In this document: positions 1 to 12,185 of the stretch, in pieces | Position numbering within the stretch: position 1 is the first letter of the stretch | Layout: each line of letters starts with the position of its first letter | Notes under the pieces: model-generated | The model's database searches: none | What the model was told of the DNA's origin: nothing | Seen by the model: only the letters and a program-made list of their open reading frames with translations | NCBI GenBank assembly: GCA_033032865.1 | Contig: JAWHQI010000040.1 | Location: 11,639,001 to 11,703,000 of the forward strand | Source: Dactylorhiza incarnata | Taxonomy: Eukaryota; Streptophyta; Magnoliopsida; Asparagales; Orchidaceae | DNA length: 64,000 bases | Reading direction: 5' to 3' | Program-made: the position numbers and the translations under genes

Positions 1-1648
1 TAAATAATTAGTTATTTCCATATTTTGTATTAATAATGGGCTAAAATCAACTTATTTTCATTTTCAGGGATTTTTGGGCTGCTAATAGCAATTTGGAGCT
101 AACAACCATGATCAGAAGAATTTTGGGGCTTTTCTGCCAAAAATCCAAGTTACACGCCCTAGGTCACACCCGTGATCTAGGAGTCGGACTCCTGTCACGA
201 CAATGTTCATTCTAGAAACTCAAGAACTGCTTCTGGTGCAATTTCAGCTTACACGCCCTAGGTCACGCCTGTGACCATAGGGAATGCCTCTGGAGTCACG
301 GCCAGGATGCTACCCGCGGACCAGTACTCCTTGCATGCTCAATTAAAAATACACAACCTCAGTCATGCCCATGACCAGAGAGCGTGATTCAATATCACGT
401 ACATGACTTCTTCCGCGATCCAGAAACTGCCGCCAGCTCACTTTAAAGTTACAAAGTCTTGGTCATGCCCATGACCAGAGTGCGTGACGTCTGATTAATT
501 GTGCAAATGGCATCTAATTACTCCCGCACGTGCCCATTTAAGATCTAGCCAAACACGCCCGGTTACACGCCCGTGTTTGAGGGCATGTAATGTCGAGTTA
601 CGTCAATTTTGGCAGTTTCTTGCCCAATGTTCCTGGGTTTTTTAAGAAAGTAGTTATTCTCATACATGCCCTTGGTAACAGGCGTGACTAAAGGCGTGAC
701 TCCCCATTTTTCACCTATAAAGGCAGGAACCTCTAGAAGCTGAGGAGTTCAATTTTGGAGTTTGTTTTCAACATTGTTTTACTATTTTCTTGTACTAGCT
801 TGTTTCTTTACAAGTTGTAAGTTCTAATTTTTGCAATTTCAATTCATGTATTGTAGTTCACTTTTATTTCTTTAGACCATGTCTTCTCCTACCTCTACTT
901 GTATTCACATCATCATGATGAGTAACTAAACTCCATTTAGCACTTGGTCATGATGAACTTTGGAATGAAATAAAATGAGTTTTGAATTTTTCTAAATTAG
1001 CAAGCTCTCTTTTTAAATATCTTCGATTTATCTTTGATGTACTTCACTTTGATTTCATATGACTAGAATATGACTTTCAATCTAAGATATGTATTCTAGT
1101 TGATCGAGAAATCCGTGCATACGAGGAGATCGCTCAAAGATAAAAGGAGTTGCATGCACTCCTCGAGAGAGGTCGACATAAATCTTCTTGATTTGAGTCA
1201 AATCCAATAGTGGGATTCACAGCTTAAAGCAAGCTTAGGGGTTTCGACTGGCCGAGGGGTCTTAATTGATCAACCTAAGGTAAGTTGGTAGTATTCCTCG
1301 AGAGAGGTGCTATCATGTTTTGGGAACCTCCACGGTCGAAGTTATTTTATTAAGAGCTTTGCGAATTTAAGTTTATAAATTTCTATTTTATTCAAATGGG
1401 ATTCTAGACCAAGTGCTTATCTCTTAATCATCAATTCTGAATTACTCATAATCATTTTCTGAAACAAAACACAACTTTTGAACAATAAAATAGTAGCTCT
1501 TCTTTGTGAGTAGAAGTACTCAACAACCCGAAAATAATACGACCCTTGATTTCTTAAATCCTATACTATAAAACGATATTTACACTTGCCTTATTGGATT
1601 ATATGTGGATCACATATTAAATATTATGCATCACATTTTTATCTATCA
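1..1648 (+). repeat. 5' LTR of element A (first ~44 bp missing)
   Basis: Its first 650 bases match the start of the 3' LTR at 52407 onward. It ends in ...tatca just before the primer site. The upstream part (120-700) carries repeated palindromic modules built on cacgccc and gggcgtgac. A TATA box (ctataaag) lies at 715-722. The downstream part has repeated ctcgagagagg motifs (about 1160 and 1300) that also occur in the LTRs of E and F, so these LTRs are related. Confidence 0.9.
715..722 (+). promoter_or_regulatory. TATA box of the element A LTR
   Basis: The sequence ctataaag lies just downstream of the palindromic modules, as expected for the U3/R border of a plant LTR. Transcription would start about 30 bp downstream; the start itself is inferred. 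Confidence 0.6.
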
Positions 1649-1655
1649 AGTTTTT

Positions 1656-1673
1656 TCGCGCCGTTGTCGGGGA
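1656..1673 (+). other. Primer binding site of element A (tRNA-Asp type)
   Basis: The sequence tcgcgccgttgtcgggga is two changes away from the tggcgccgttgccgggga expected for the 3' end of plant tRNA-Asp. It lies a few bases after the LTR end, the usual position in Athila and Tat elements. Confidence 0.8.
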
Positions 1674-1955
1674 ATTATTGTTGATATTTTGAAAGCTTAG
1701 TTCTATTAATTTTATCACTTTCTCCTTTATCTTTTCTTTTTCTCTTTCAAAATAAACTTATCAAGGTGTAATTAAATTCTTAGAAAGGAAGATTTGGGTT
1801 ATCACCCCCATCTTATCTCCTAGTACTGATGTGAATCCTTCACCGGGTAGTTCTCGAGAAATCTAATACTAATTAAATCTTTAATTAAATTATCTTATTT
1901 TTTTTATATTTTTTTCTACTTTCTCGTCAACTCCTATGTTTTTTCTTTTTGGTGT

Positions 1956-3850
1956 ATGACCCGAGGGAATCCGTCAGATCATGAATTGGATCCGAAAATC
2001 GAGCAAACCATTCGGCGACGCTTAAGATTCCAAGGAACAAATTCTCAAGATCCGATTGAGGAATCCGTAGGTGACACTTCTTCTCTGAATACCTTGTCTT
2101 CTTCTTCTTCTCCCTCCTCCTCTTCTTCTTCTAATATGGGTAATCAGAATTCGCATTCGGCGACGCTTAAGATTCCTATGAACAAATTCTCATGATCTGA
2201 TTGAGGAATTCGTAGGTGACACTTCTTCTCTGAATCCTTTTCTTCTTCTTCTCCCTCCTCCTCTTCTTCTTCTAATATGGCTGAGCCGAATTCGTATGCT
2301 GCCGCTAACGGACTATGTTCTATTATGCTCGACCTAATATGGAAGATACCACGTCTAGTATTGTTTGTCCTACTATTGCGAACAATATATTTGAGTTGAA
2401 GCCAAGCATCACACAAATGGTAAAACCATATGTACAATTTGATGGGCTACAATACAAGGATCCCAACACATATATTTTTAGTTTTCTAGAAATATGCAAT
2501 ACTTTCAAAATAAATGGGGTTTCCGATGATGCAATAAGTCTTCAGCTTTTTTCCTTTCACTTTACGCACTAATGCCAAGCACTGGTTGAATTCTCTTCAA
2601 AAAGGATACATCACTACATGGGCCCAAATAACGGAATAATTTCTAACGAAATATTTTCCGCATGCTAAATCGGCCTAATTGCATAAGGATATTACCTCTT
2701 ACTCCCAAATTGAATCTGAAACTCTTTGTGATACTTGGGAGCGTTTTAAGGAATTCTTGCATCGATGCCCCCATCATGCAATCCCCGATTGGTTGCAAAT
2801 TCAAACTTTCTATAATGGCCTCAATATCCAAACACGTCAAATGATTGACATCGTCGCCGATGGAACTTTAAATAACAAAACACCGGCGGCCGCACAAGAG
2901 CTTATAGAAGGGATGGCTATGAATACTTAAGAATGGATTAAACCCTGGTCTCTCCCAAATAAATCTGTCGGGATTTATGAAATTGATTCAATTTCTAATT
3001 TGTCTCTACAGGTTGAGATTTTAAACAAAAAATAGAAGAGATAACAGCTTTCTCTTCTACACCTACCTGGGAGCCTACTCCAATCATGATGGAATAAGTG
3101 GATTAAATGGGTTATTCAAACCGACCGCCTTTCAACCCGAACAACAACCCTTACAACAACACTTATAATCCGGGTTGGAGGAATCACCCTAACTGTTCAT
3201 GGAGTAATCAGGGAAATGCGGTGCATCCCCCAAATGAAAATCCACCAGGATTTCCACCACCGCAGGATCCAAAACCTCCTTCTATTGAGGAGGTGTTTTC
3301 AAAAATGCGGCTTGCAATGATTCAAGCCATCGGATCCGTCTGCAACTTGGAGAACCAAATTGGGCAACTCGCAAAAATGCTCTATGATCGCCAATAAGGA
3401 GCATTACCAGGCAATATGAAGCCCAACCCAAAGGAGCAAGCAAAAGCAATCACACTACAGAGCAGGAAGGAGGTAACTACCCCAAACAAAAAGGTTGATT
3501 CGGAGGTAATCATTTCTTCACCACGTCCTCCACAAAATAAATTTAAAGAATTTCAACCTCCTCTTCCTTACCCCACCAAATTAAAAACGGAATGGATGGA
3601 TGTGCACTATGGTAAATTCTTGGAACAATTTAAACAATATCATAAAAATTTACCATTTTGCGAAGCCATCACGCAAATGCCGAAATACGCAAAATACCTA
3701 AAATCTCTTTTATCAAATAAAAGGAAATTTGAGGATATCTCTACCGTTCAATTGAATGTGGAATGTTCGGCGATTTTACTAAATAAATTGCCAAAGAAAT
3801 TAATTGATCTGGGTAGTTTCTTTATCCTTTGTCTTTTTGCCGATTTATGA
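1956..3850 (+). pseudogene. gag: Degenerate gag of element A
   Basis: Gag forms the virus-like particle that packages element RNA. The start MTRGN and the downstream blocks YYARPNMEDT, FNPNNNPYNN and NLENQIGQLAKM match element F's gag at 60197-61833 block by block. The frame is broken by several shifts and stops; readable pieces lie near 1956-2195, 2315-2572, 2679-2930, 3107-3397 and 3416-3850. A 145-bp tandem duplication sits near the start. I see no CCHC knuckle in what remains. It cannot give a working protein. Confidence 0.85.
2011..2298 (+). repeat. 145-bp tandem duplication inside gag of A
   Basis: The block starting ttcggcgacgcttaagattc at 2011 recurs at 2156 with a few changes, including the poly-Ser-coding tcttct run. 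The length is not a multiple of three, so it shifts the gag frame. Element F's gag lacks it. Confidence 0.8.
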
Positions 3851-3967
3851 GTTAAACATGTGTTGGCCAATCTATGCGCTAGTATAAATTTGATGCCTTA
3901 TTCTTTGTTTAAAAAATTGGGATTAGGTCTCCCACTAGAATGAGCATACAATTAGTGGATCAGTCCA
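3851..3967 (+). pseudogene. pol: Protease start of element A, cut by element B
   Basis: This is the left end of pol. Element F has the aspartic-protease motif LADLGASINL here; A reads LANLCASINL, so the catalytic Asp and Gly are both changed. Stops interrupt the frame. The reading continues at 38606 after the 34.6-kb B insertion, where the next residues again match F. Confidence 0.8.
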
Positions 3968-5609
3968 TGATGAGTCCCAATTATATAGGGTTTTTCGGAC
4001 TCATCTGGGCCTGTTTTCTCACTCGTCCACTACACTTTCTGCGTTAAAACGCTCATATTTGCACTTTTCATCACTTTACACATAGTGCACTCTCTTCGCC
4101 TGGTAGGGTGTGCAATTGCACATTCCGTGCTGGCTGTATGCCTCTGCGGGTTCCCCATGCCTGTCTTGCTGTTAATTTGGGTGTTAGCCCTATGGCTGGT
4201 GCTATATTCGGTGGATTGGTGCAATGGTTTTGATTGTGTGCAGGTGGACTATACTCTTGAGCTGAGCACTGCAATCTGGGTAAACTGCACGACCGTGCGA
4301 TTATTGTTAACGCACGATCTAAGCGATCGTGTGATTTACTCAGAGCTGTGTGTGATGATGTTCATCATGCATTTTCCTTAATGCACGATGTAATCCAATC
4401 GTGCGAGAAGGAAAATGCACGACCCACCTGGATGCTAGCAAAAATCCGAGGCCTGCCCAACCCCGCACATTTTTGGTTGCGCACGTGTGTGAACAAAAAT
4501 GCATAGCCTTCCTGTAGCTTTAGGCGATGTTTATCTCTGCCATTCGCACGACCCAAAACTCATGATCGTTTGTTTTTGATCATGCGTTTCTTATTTAATC
4601 GCCCCTATTTAAGTGCATAGGTGCAGTCAACGAGAGATCGGATTTTATTTTGGGGAGCGTCGTTCTTCCACTACAGCCCGCCATTTTCATTGCTCCATCG
4701 TCACCCACCTTCGGGAGGAGTCCCGACCACCATTCTCTTATAAATCTCTAGCCGGAGCAACATCTTGGCCTCCTCCTTTGTTGATGCACCTCCAAACCTC
4801 CATTTCGAGGGACTCTTTGCTACATACATGAAGTTTTCCGGCGATGTTAGAAGTGAAGATGATTGACGGAGAAGATGGGTAAACTAGGAGGAAGTGACAA
4901 CTCCTCTCCATACCCCGGATAGCAGTTGGAGCCCGAGCTCAGACAAAGACTGACAACCCTAGATTTTGGTCGTGAACCTCTGATGAGTCTCCGACCCTTT
5001 GGTTGTAATCTCACCTCCTTCATATTGCAGTACTGTTTTTCCTTTATTATATGTGTGTATGGATAATGTATGCTAAACCATGTTATGCTATTTAGTATAT
5101 TTCATGTCTATGTGAAGTAGCTTTGTGGTATATGTTAGTGAGGAGCGTCTTATTCCATCCACCATCCCGCCATCACGTTCGTGTGCCGCACTAGCAATTG
5201 TTAGTGGCGTGCTTTGTGATGAGGTGCTTGCGACCCTTAATTCCGCCGGTGCAACCCATTCCATCTTTTTGCCTACTCGTCCATCCACCCTTGCGAAGTA
5301 GTGCATTCAAGAACTACGTAGTTTCCATCCCGCCAAGCAAAACAGTGCGCTCAAGTCCTGCATAGAAGTAGTTGAGTAGTTGTTTTCTTTTATTTTCCAA
5401 CCCAAATAACCTCTTTTTCCGTAATCCATCCGACCTAAAGGACTTCAATATCAAGTCCTCCCTCAATAGATAACTCCACCTTACTGTGTCCCTTTGAGAT
5501 CGATACTTGGGGATTCACTCCCATTTAATTTACTTGAATGATCGGTACACTGCCGTTTTGTGTCGCAGTCTTGCTCCCGCATATAGCGGTGTTGCGGATT
5601 TGTGCATCA
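3968..5609 (+). repeat. 5' LTR of element B
   Basis: It is 1642 bp long, starts TGATGAG and ends GCATCA. It matches the split 3' LTR (11801-12185 plus 37337-38605). It carries several inverted gcacgat/atcgtgc motifs between 4296 and 4590, then a TATA-like ctatttaag near 4606. Confidence 0.9.
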
Positions 5610-5615
5610 AGTTTT

Positions 5616-5633
5616 TGGCGCCGTTGCCGCGGA
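5616..5633 (+). other. Primer binding site of element B (tRNA-Asp type)
   Basis: tggcgccgttgccgcgga is one base from the tRNA-Asp complement and lies 6 bases after the LTR end. Purine-rich leader follows up to 5835. Confidence 0.88.
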
Positions 5634-5835
5634 ACATAGTCGTGTGAGTTTTCTGGAGAGGGAGAGGCGAGAGGTAGAAGTTCTTCCATTTGTAAATTGA
5701 ATTTTTTTTTGTTTTATTTCTTCATAATCTATTTTACAGTTTTAAAAATCAAGTTTCTGTTGATTTAATTTTTCCTTCGTGCATATTGAGTTCATTTTCT
5801 GCTTATATTATTTGTGAATCCATCTTTGCGCTAAT

Positions 5836-7072
5836 ATGTATTATTATCAACAATGTAAATGGTCCAAAGCATTAAACCATTCTAGTGATGATTGCCATCT
5901 AGGAAGCCATGATTATAATTGGTATGGTTCATCATATGAAGAAACTAGATCTTCGTACAATGAACCTACCTATTATAATTATGTGTCCCCTATGCGAGCA
6001 TCGCCTTCACCGGGTTGTTTGGCTTTTCCACAGTCAAAACCTACAGGAAAGTGCTGCTTATGCTGTCGGAGTCATGATCACGCATTGAAGGACTGTGAGA
6101 TATGGAAATTGCAATTGGAAGAGGATGATAAGACAACTCTCATCACCATTCCACCATTTCCATATCATACTGCTCCTCCAATTGTTGAGGACATATACGC
6201 CATGTCCCCATATCCTCATGGGAGCACGGCGGATGTGTCCACTAGCATTGCTGTTGATCATTACTACATTTTGGAGTTTTCTCCCTCTACTGTGCCATCA
6301 TTTCCTGTGGATTCTATATCTGATGATCTTTCTTCACTCCTATCGGACTGTATCTCGAGTCCTGTTTCTAGTCAAATATTTTCTTGCATCAGTATGCATG
6401 TATCTAATGCTCTTATTGCCGAGTTTCTAGATGTGCAGGATGAGCCTATAGAACCCAAAGTTGTGCTGAGTTGCACTATGGAGGATATTTTCCTTAGTAA
6501 GGAGGTTTCTACCTCATCATCGGAGGAGAAGGTCCAACTCATCTTCGAAGTTCCTAGTTGCTCATATTCTTCCTGCAGTGATGTTATTGCGATCGACAAT
6601 AATCCTTCTGTGAAACTTGATGGGAGTGAGACCGGGACCACTCCGCCGATTGATGTTTATTTATGTTCTTCTCTTTTATTCTTGGACCCCCCTTCTTCCG
6701 TGTCTGAGCCTGTGCAGGTTGATTCTTCACAGGGACTCCAGGAGGACTTTTGCTCACGCATATGAGGTGAGCATCCACTTATGTGAGGAGGTTGATTCCC
6801 CATCCATAGAGGAAGCTCCACTCATTGCCTTTTCTTCCTACATTCGTCCTGAAGAAGACGACACCTTGCTGGGCAAGGACATATATTTTGGTGAGAATAG
6901 TGAGGAGGACTCCTCCTCCACTTCTTACATTCTCTTCCCCCTACCTGTGCGAAGCAGTTATTACTATTTAGGTAGAGGGATTACTGTTCTGTCGCCGTAT
7001 CGGTACCCATTACCGACACGGATATTAGAACAATTGCCTGTTCATTTCCTTTTTCATACTCCCATTAGCTAG
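5836..7072 (+). pseudogene. Zinc-knuckle protein of element B (gag-position, no capsid recognised)
   Basis: The frame opens at the first good ATG after the leader (MYYYQQCKW). A CCHC zinc knuckle (CLCCRSHDHALKDC, spacing C-x2-C-x4-H-x4-C) lies near residue 78, so nucleic-acid binding is likely. The rest is acidic and rich in Ser and Pro. The first frame stops at 6765; a shift near 6700-6760 continues it to 7072. The C-terminus LEQLPVHFLFHTPIS resembles LEDLPVHFSFNFPFS of element E. It stands where gag should be, but I recognise no capsid domain. Function unknown; RNA packaging is a guess. Confidence 0.6.
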
Positions 7073-7334
7073 AATTTTGTGGTTTCTGAATAATTCGTGT
7101 TGGGATGACAGTAACCCCAGTATCTATCTAGGAGTAGGAGTAGATCTTATTCTTGTTCTTTTGTTTGATAATCATTTTGTGTAACTACTTTTGAACTGCC
7201 CTGGATGGCTTGCAAGAATTAGTTCGCTGCTACTTTCTCTCTGTTTTTGCTTCTCTTGTGTTCTTTTATTATCCAGATGTAATTCATTTGTGTGGTAGTG
7301 GAGATTTTAATCCAAATAGGTGCACAATGCTGAT

Positions 7335-7400
7335 TTTTACAGATCGCATGATCCATAGTCGTGCATCTGTAAAAATCGCACGATCGTGCATTTTTGCGGA
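7335..7400 (+). promoter_or_regulatory. Internal copy of LTR palindromic motif upstream of B's ORF-1-like gene
   Basis: The stretch contains the perfect palindrome gcacgatcgtgc followed by attttt. The same block occurs in B's LTR near 37555-37570. It stands about 170 bp before the ATG of the ORF-1-like gene. A promoter role is inferred from this repetition; there is no clear TATA box here. Confidence 0.4.
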
Positions 7401-7552
7401 TTAAACCCCTGCCCAGCCGCACCGATCCGCACTCTAGGTTATTTTGTGGATCGGCTTCCTCTTCGCATTCCGCTGCTCTTTGTCGCCAATCTCCCTCTTC
7501 TTCGCCACCAAGCACCCTCCTCTCTCTCTCTCAAGCACATTCGAGGTCAGCC

Positions 7553-9919
7553 ATGGTGCCGAAGATGCCGTTCCAAAGGAATGCGAGGGATTCTAGAGCT
7601 CTTGTTCCTCGAAGGCCAGAAATCTCCACCAAGGAGATGCTTACCTTCGAAGCTCGGGAGGAGTGTACTAGGTATGAAACTTTGCGGGGGAAAGCGCTCC
7701 ATAATTTTCATTTTGTCTATTTCACGGAGCTTGAGTCCATTGACCTAGACGCGGCGGTGAGATGACTTCTTGAGGTGGGCTCTTGGGCAAACCTATTTTC
7801 CATTACGGAAGATGGGTATGCCGAGCTCACCCTCGAATTCCTCTCCACCCTCCATTGTCGTGAGGTGGTGGATGAAATCATCGGGGAGCCTATTACGATT
7901 TCATTCCGGATGCTTGGGCAGACCTTTGTTATGGGTCCAGGCATGCTGGAAGTTTACACTGAAATTTATACCCAGGCAAAACTCGAGAACACGGATGTAA
8001 TCATATGTCCTCACGAGTTCTCCACGGGCATCTCCCCCAGCAAATTCCGGCAGACGATCACGGAACATGACGCGCCATATGAGGCTCGCGCTGCAAGTCC
8101 ACATCTATCATTTCTCCTGCACTACGTTACATGCAACATTTTATTGGGCATTCCATCAATGCTCGAACAATGAGCCGCAATGTAGCGGGGTTGCAAGATC
8201 TCCTTTACCTGTACAACATGCATCAGCAGGTTCCCCTGCATCTTGGCAGGGTACTCGCTCAATACCTCCTGCATGAGGCATCCAATGCTCCTTTAAAATC
8301 AATAGGTGGGGCACATTATGTCTCCAGGATTGCCAAGGGCCTTGGCATCATGGAGGGTGCGCCCCAAAAGGCTGCTGGGACCGAGGGACAGATGATTACC
8401 CTGAGCATGATGCAGGCACTCAAGCTCGTGAAGAGAGTGCATTCTGGTTATGGATTCACCTATGTTCTTTGTGGGAGAGGACCGGTTGATGAGGATTACT
8501 CGTCCGATGTTCCTGAGGGTAGTTCTTCAGCGGGTTCTGCACGTCCTTCCTCCGCCGCTCCTGGACCATCTACCTTAGCTCGTTGGAGGCGTTCACCCAG
8601 GCAGGTCGAGGAGGAGATCAGTACTACAGTTGCTGAGCATCTCTCTATGCTGGAGCAATCAGTGTCGATTCTGTTGGAACATGGTCTTCCGCATCCGCTA
8701 GGTTTGAGAATAACAAATCCTATGTGTATTTGATCTTGTGTGTTCAAGTGTGCAGGTTTACTAGGTCCACATGACTCAAGGAGTACACATGTTGACTGCC
8801 CCCAAAATTGAGGTCAAAATTCGAACAAGCTCACTATCGCCGGCGGTAGCGATAGCGCCAGGCGATAGCGTTGATTAGCGCGTTTCCGGCATCGTTTTTA
8901 GAAAGGGCTAACGCCAGGCGGTAGCAGATAGCGCTGGCGGTAGCATGGCGCATAAGAGGCATAGAGCAAATTGTTGCCGCGGATGGGAGATTCTGCCGCG
9001 CAAAACGTTTCCTAATCCGGGCTAGCGCCGCGGTAGCGCTAGCGTCGGCTGTAGCGCTGAGGCTATAAATTGAATGCTTTGGCTCCGAATTCTTCATCCT
9101 CCTCCAATCCCAAACTCCAGAGCTTTGTGTCACATCAGAGAGAGGAAGATTCAGAGCGATACTCCCACAATTCCATAAAGCCTTAAGGAGATCCGTGGAG
9201 AAGATTTCAACACGCGTCATCATCGTGACGAAAGGCCGCATCGACTACGATCATACTCTGCGTGCCTTCGTCCACTTCTCCAATAGATCCACATAGAGGG
9301 AGTCTTTATATTATTGTCTTTTCATTTCATATCTTTTCTGTAAACGGTAGTGAAATCGCCTCGTGTTGGCGACTAGGTCTGGGGTAGGACTTAGGGCTGA
9401 AAATTGCCTCGTGTTGGCGACTAGATCTAGGCTAGGTCTAGGGGGTGCTCGAGGCCTTTCTGGGGATAGATTGTCTAGAGCGGCTTGAGGCCGTATCTGG
9501 GGAGAGATCGACTAAAGCCAACTGGTTCGTGGGGATACGAGTCGGTATAGAAAATAAAAAGGATTTTTATTAGTCGCCTCCGATTTCTAGCGTCACAGGA
9601 ATCAAGTTTTGTAAAACATTATTTGATATTAATAAAGCATGTCTATTCATTATTGTTTAACTTGATTTCTCATTGTATTAATCTTGCAATATTTCAAAGT
9701 TTTTTTTATATAATCTAAAGTTTTTGAAAACCCTTATTCACCCCCCCCCCCCTCTAAGGGCGCCGACCGATCCAACAGATTCAGCAAGAATATTTTGTGT
9801 GGATTGGGGCTCATCTTGGCCTTGATCCCCCACGTGTTGATCCTATTCGGATGCGTTACCAGCGGAGGAATCGTCCCCCGCCTCCTGATGCTCCCTCTAG
9901 TTCTTCTCCTCCCTCGTGA
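7553..9919 (+). pseudogene. ORF-1-like protein gene of element B, interrupted by a solo LTR
   Basis: The start is MVPKMPFQRN. The centre (LFSITEDGYAELTLEFLSTL) resembles A's ORF-1-like gene (LFPISEPAYFELTVEFLSSF), and the region after HFIGHSINARTMS resembles the Athila ORF-1 family. The C-terminus is Pro/Ser-rich and ends at 9919. Damage: an in-frame TGA at 7763, a frameshift near 8130, and the solo LTR at 8672-9777. The frame before the solo LTR continues in phase after it (QQEYFVWIGA). In Athila elements the product's role is unknown; it occupies the env position, but no signal peptide or membrane segment is evident. Confidence 0.7.
8672..9777 (+). mobile_element. Solo LTR, same family as element G
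   Basis: It starts TGTTGGAACATGG, ends GATCCAACA and is flanked by gattc on both sides (8667-8671, 9778-9782). Its 1106 bp match the G LTR (62385-63617, opposite strand) at both ends. The upstream part has repeated gcgatagc/gctatcgc-type motifs (8830-9060). A TATA box (ctataaat) lies at 9063-9070. No internal sequence remains, so the element was removed by LTR-LTR recombination. Confidence 0.92.
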
Positions 9920-11800
9920 TGTGATATCTTGTTAGTTCTTGTTTGGCTTCGCAGGGCAGTTTAGTTGCAACTATTGTTGCAGTTTTTAGTCTTATTTTAA
10001 AAAGTTTAGTCTTGGTTATACAGTTATTGATGTACATTATTCTGCTTGGGCTTCGTCCCCAGGGTGGTTTAGAAAATTTCTATGTTATTCTCCCTTTGCT
10101 ATGAGATTGTTTTGTGCTTTTGTGTGATGCTAGCATATGTTAATTTAATTGTGATATTTTATGCTATGCTTTCATTCATATTGTTTGGTAGTAGTGCTTC
10201 TCTCTGTAGGTGGAGGCTCATCGAGGTGGATTTTGATCCCCCGACCTTTCAAATTAACGCTAATCTTCTGGTATGCTCACGTGTTGTGCTTTGGGTACTC
10301 TCTTCCCCTAGCCCTCATTCAAATTTCATGATTGATCTGTTATGCTGGTTTGTTTAGTTTAAGTTTGGGGGAGAGATATTTGTTGTACTCGCTCATGGGC
10401 ACTATTGTATAGCAGGCCAAAAATTGTTATTTAAGTTATTTTGTAATGTTCATATTTCATTGCACACCACTACACCCACTTGAGAGCGAGCTTATCTGCG
10501 AGCATGTTCCAAGTTTAAGTCAATTTTACTGCTTAATTGGAAAAATAGGGTTACTGGTATAGGATTGTGTAGCGGAGTAAGTTGTGACTCGTGCAGTGCT
10601 CCTAGTCAAGTGCTCCCATTTATGTAAAAAATGTGTAGAGTAGATTTCTCCTTATACTTATAGTTTATTTTATTTCTCTTAATGTAATTGTTAATTATTC
10701 TACTCGAATTGGTGAATTCCGTGTGAATCGAATGGTAGCGTAGGGATGAGTGTAGATAATTGTTAGACTCATATTGTTTGAGAATGGAGGAAGGATAATC
10801 TTTCTCGGGGGCTAAGAACTTGCCCCAAGCAATTCTTGAAGCATGGGCATAGGATAATTCATTTTCATGAGAGTGGCGTAGGCCATCATTTTGGCCCGGT
10901 TGAGCCTTTGTGCCATTCCTGATATCTCCCATCATTAACCACTTGTGCCTACCCCTTTCTCTTGATTCAGCTCCATGTTTTTATCACCAAAGATTAAACG
11001 CCGATCCTAGTCGCACAACCCAAATCTGAGCTCTTTTCATGTTTTACTTTCATTCTTGGGGTATTGATGTGGTGACTTTAATTGTAGAAAGTGTGGACGT
11101 GTTCTTTGTTTTTGTGTTAAAGAGAAAAGAAAGAAAAGAAGAAAAAAAAATAATATATATATTTGTTGACTGAGAAAAAAATGTTGAAATGAGAAAAATT
11201 CTAATTTGAATATTATTTGAAATATTGGGAGGAGGTGGTGCACACACCCAGTTCACAAAAGTCTAAGTATGGGGGTGTAGCGCACGTGCATTCGATGTTG
11301 GTGTGCGGGAAGTTGTAATTGAGCTCATTTGGGTCTAGGTGTGACAAGCCTTCATTTTTATCTTTGTTTACCTCATCGTAACCCAAGCCCCATTTAAACC
11401 TAAAGTCCTACTGACTCGTGCAATGAACCGATCTAGTGTCGTGGAGAGAATGTGTACAGGCAAGCATATGGTCCCCGTCACTAATGGATTTTAGTGGAGC
11501 TTGTCCTGAATCCTAATCTTAGACAATGTTCATCTTAGCGGTCCATCTATTTTCTCCTTACGAATGGCTAGACGATTCACCGCAATTCCTATTTTGAGTA
11601 GAATAATAACTCTGTACACTTTTTGAAATTTATAAACAATGTAGTATAATTAAAAATTATTGTTGCAATATTTTTACGCATGTGATTATGTGACTTTTCA
11701 TTTTACTCTGTGCCGCAATCTCCTAACCAGCTACTATGTTTTTTCCCATTTAGCTTGAATTGGTTTGCTCGGGACGCGCAAACGGTTAAGTCTGGGGGTG
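9920..11800 (+). other. 3' untranslated region of element B with three PPT-like tracts
   Basis: There is no credible coding frame. PPT-like tracts occur at 10358-10375, 11266-11278 and 11788-11800; only the last abuts the 3' LTR and is the working PPT. Just before it lies a hairpin (gtttgc at 11763, gcaaac at 11778) like those before the PPTs of A and F. The middle is AT-rich. Confidence 0.65.
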
Positions 11801-12185
11801 TGATGAGTCCCAATTATATTGGGTTTTTTGGACTCATCTAGGCCTATTTTCTCACTCGTGCACTACACTTTCAGCGTTAAAATGCTCATATTTGCTCTTT
11901 TCATCACTTTACACATAGTGCACTCTCTTCGCCTAGTAGGGAGTGCAATTGCACATTCTGTGCTGGGGGTATGCCTCTGCGGGTTCCTCATGCCTGCATT
12001 CTGGTAAATTTGGGTGTTAGCCCTGTGGCTGGTGCTATATTATGCGGGTTGGTGCTGTGATTTTGATCGCGTGCAAGTAGACTATGCTCTTAAGCTGAAC
12101 ACTGCAATCTGGGTAAATCGCACGACCATGCGATTATTGTTAGCGCATGATCTAAGAGATCGTGTGATTTACTCAGAGCTATGTG
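11801..12185 (+). repeat. 3' LTR of element B, left part
   Basis: It starts TGATGAGTCCC directly after the PPT and matches 3968-4350. Element C interrupts it; the LTR resumes at 37337. Confidence 0.92.

Noticed and set aside
1656..1673. Possible tRNA gene fragments at the primer sites
   Set aside because: Only 12-18 bases complementary to tRNA 3' ends are present, exactly at LTR borders. They are primer binding sites.
10790..10870. A hairpin array like that of A, E and F in B's 3' UTR
   Set aside because: ggataat-type strings and a ggggc/gcccc stem occur, but I could not find the repeated loop with paired stems. It may have diverged beyond recognition by eye.
11037..11256. Minus-strand Phe/Leu-rich frames in B's 3' UTR
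   Set aside because: They come from the purine-rich stretch aaagaaaagaag on the plus strand. They are low complexity with no gene context.
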